Shown here piece by piece: positions 63,089-64,000 of a stretch of 64,000 nt of DNA. Position 1 is the stretch's first letter. Every line of letters starts with the position of its first letter. The stretch comes from Paraburkholderia sp. NMBU_R16 (GTDB taxonomy: Bacteria; Pseudomonadota; Gammaproteobacteria; Burkholderiales; Burkholderiaceae), in the NCBI RefSeq assembly GCF_013282575.1, contig NZ_JAAAYE010000008.1, positions 1 to 64,000 on the forward strand. The letters are read 5' to 3'. Made by a program: the position numbers and the translations under genes. The notes beneath the pieces are model-generated. The model did not search any database, was not told the DNA's origin, and worked only from the letters and a program-made list of their open reading frames with translations.

Positions 63089-63139
63089 CCGGGGCTTAGC
63101 GCAGCGTCTTCGCCGCGAAATTGGGATAAAGGGATCGAG

Positions 63140-63532
63140 ATGGATAAAAGCATGAAAATTCTGGTGGTGGACGACTTTCCGACGATGCGCCGGATCGTCC
63201 GCAACCTGTTGAAAGAGCTCGGCTATGCGAATGTCGACGAAGCCGAAGACGGTGCCGCCGGGCTCTCGCGTTTGCGCGGCGGCGGCTACGACTTCGTGAT
63301 TTCCGACTGGAACATGCCGAACCTCGACGGCCTGGCCATGCTCCAGGAAATCCGTAAGGATCCCGCGCTTTCGCACCTGCCGGTGCTGATGGTGACGGCG
63401 GAGTCGAAAAAGGAAAACATCATCGCGGCGGCGCAAGCCGGCGCGAGCGGCTACGTGGTGAAGCCGTTTACCGCTGCAACGCTCGACGAAAAGCTCACGA
63501 AGATCCTCGAGAAGATGCAAAAGACGGGGTGA
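63140..63532 (+). CDS. cheY: Chemotaxis response regulator CheY (motor-binding)
   Basis: 130 residues, close to the canonical Che[24 protein letters not shown], phospho-acceptor Asp56 in [22 protein letters not shown] and [11 protein letters not shown]. This is the form that binds FliM and switches rotation. It is directly followed by cheZ, its phosphatase. Confidence 0.96.
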   Translation: MDKSMKILVVDDFPTMRRIVRNLLKELGYANVDEAEDGAAGLSRLRGGGYDFVISDWNMPNLDGLAMLQEIRKDPALSHLPVLMVTAESKKENIIAAAQAGASGYVVKPFTAATLDEKLTKILEKMQKTG

Positions 63533-63536
63533 TCGA

Positions 63537-64000
63537 GTGGACCAGTCGACCAATATGGGCGCTGCCGCGAGCGCGGGTGCCGAAGCCGGCACCGAAATCA
63601 ATGCGGACCGCATCCTGGCCCGGATCGGACAGCTCACGCGCACGTTGCGCGATTCGATGCGCGAGCTCGGTCTCGACAAGCACGTCGAGGAGGCGGCCGA
63701 GGCGGTGCCCGACGCGCGCGACCGGCTCAAGTATGTCGCGGCGATGACGGAGCAGGCGGCCGAGCGGGTGCTGACGGCGATCGATATCGCCAAGCCGATG
63801 CAGGAACAACTGCAGGCCGATGCAGCGACGCTCGATGCACGCTGGGCGCAGTGGTTCGCAGCTCCAATCGAGCGTGACGAGGTGCGTGCGCTGATGACGG
63901 ATACGCGTACGTTTCTCTCGCGTGTGCCGGACTCGACGAGCGCGACCAACGCGCAATTGCTCGAGATCATGATGGCGCAGGATTTCCAGGATCTGACGGG
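63537..64000 (+). CDS. cheZ: CheY phosphatase CheZ, cut by the window end
   Basis: From a GTG 4 bp after the cheY stop, 154 codons are present, with VGD-like start, [23 protein letters not shown] and the beginning of the catalytic helix [11 protein letters not shown], where Gln of the QDLTG segment acts on CheY-P. The C-terminal CheY-binding part lies outside the window. Confidence 0.92.
   Translation, partial: MDQSTNMGAAASAGAEAGTEINADRILARIGQLTRTLRDSMRELGLDKHVEEAAEAVPDARDRLKYVAAMTEQAAERVLTAIDIAKPMQEQLQADAATLDARWAQWFAAPIERDEVRALMTDTRTFLSRVPDSTSATNAQLLEIMMAQDFQDLT

Overview
The window is high-GC DNA from a beta-proteobacterium of the Burkholderiaceae, most likely a Paraburkholderia or Trinickia-type organism. 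This rests on the flhDC-motAB-cheYAW-mcp-cheRDB-cheY-cheZ order, the single short fliC beside fliD and fliT with tandem O-GlcNAc-transferase-like enzymes, the Bph-type H-NS protein and the isolated rpsU. No rRNA, tRNA or CRISPR array was seen. Assignments come from reading protein motifs by eye; no database search was possible.

Left part, accessory (1-11.1 kb): the tail of an IS3-family element, then a RuBisCO-like protein with a DUF1537 sugar-acid kinase (candidate apionate-type sugar acid catabolism), a divergent LysR regulator and a short-chain dehydrogenase. Next come a vapBC toxin-antitoxin pair with a recognisable promoter/operator, a LysR gene divergent from an SDR-aldo/keto reductase-membrane protein operon, and a solitary type VI secretion baseplate gene, tssF.

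11.2-19.6 kb is a type VI secretion effector module: vgrG, a DUF2169 adaptor, a PAAR-like protein with a C-terminal HNH/GHH-type nuclease toxin, two related beta-propeller proteins and small unknown proteins, among which the immunity protein should lie.

19.7-25.1 kb holds the most interesting locus. On the minus strand are a 55-residue membrane-fusion-protein fragment, a C39-peptidase ABC exporter, a RaxST-like sulfotransferase and a 63-residue precursor with a textbook double-glycine leader. Its predicted 15-residue core, YSDPGPNCNRWGYGC, starts with Tyr and resembles the tyrosine-sulfated RaxX/PSY signature. This looks like a sulfated secreted peptide system. Downstream lies a carboxylesterase homologue that has lost its nucleophilic serine.

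25.6-46.3 kb is a motility and flagellar-glycosylation region: one motAB pair, then an operon of glycosyltransferases, methyltransferases, three DegT-type PLP proteins (one lacking the catalytic Lys), a WbqC-like protein and three consecutive TPR-OGT (SPINDLY-type) glycosyltransferases. It faces fliC-fliD-fliT on the other strand and ends at rpsU.

46.4-51.4 kb carries housekeeping and accessory genes (tag, a BadF-type sugar kinase, a Cof phosphatase, an H-NS protein, a GT4 glycosyltransferase). 51.9-64 kb is the flagellar master regulator and chemotaxis operon. In it flhC has no stop codon and runs in frame into the second motA, across a stretch that still carries a flagellar sigma-28-like promoter. 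The window ends inside cheZ.
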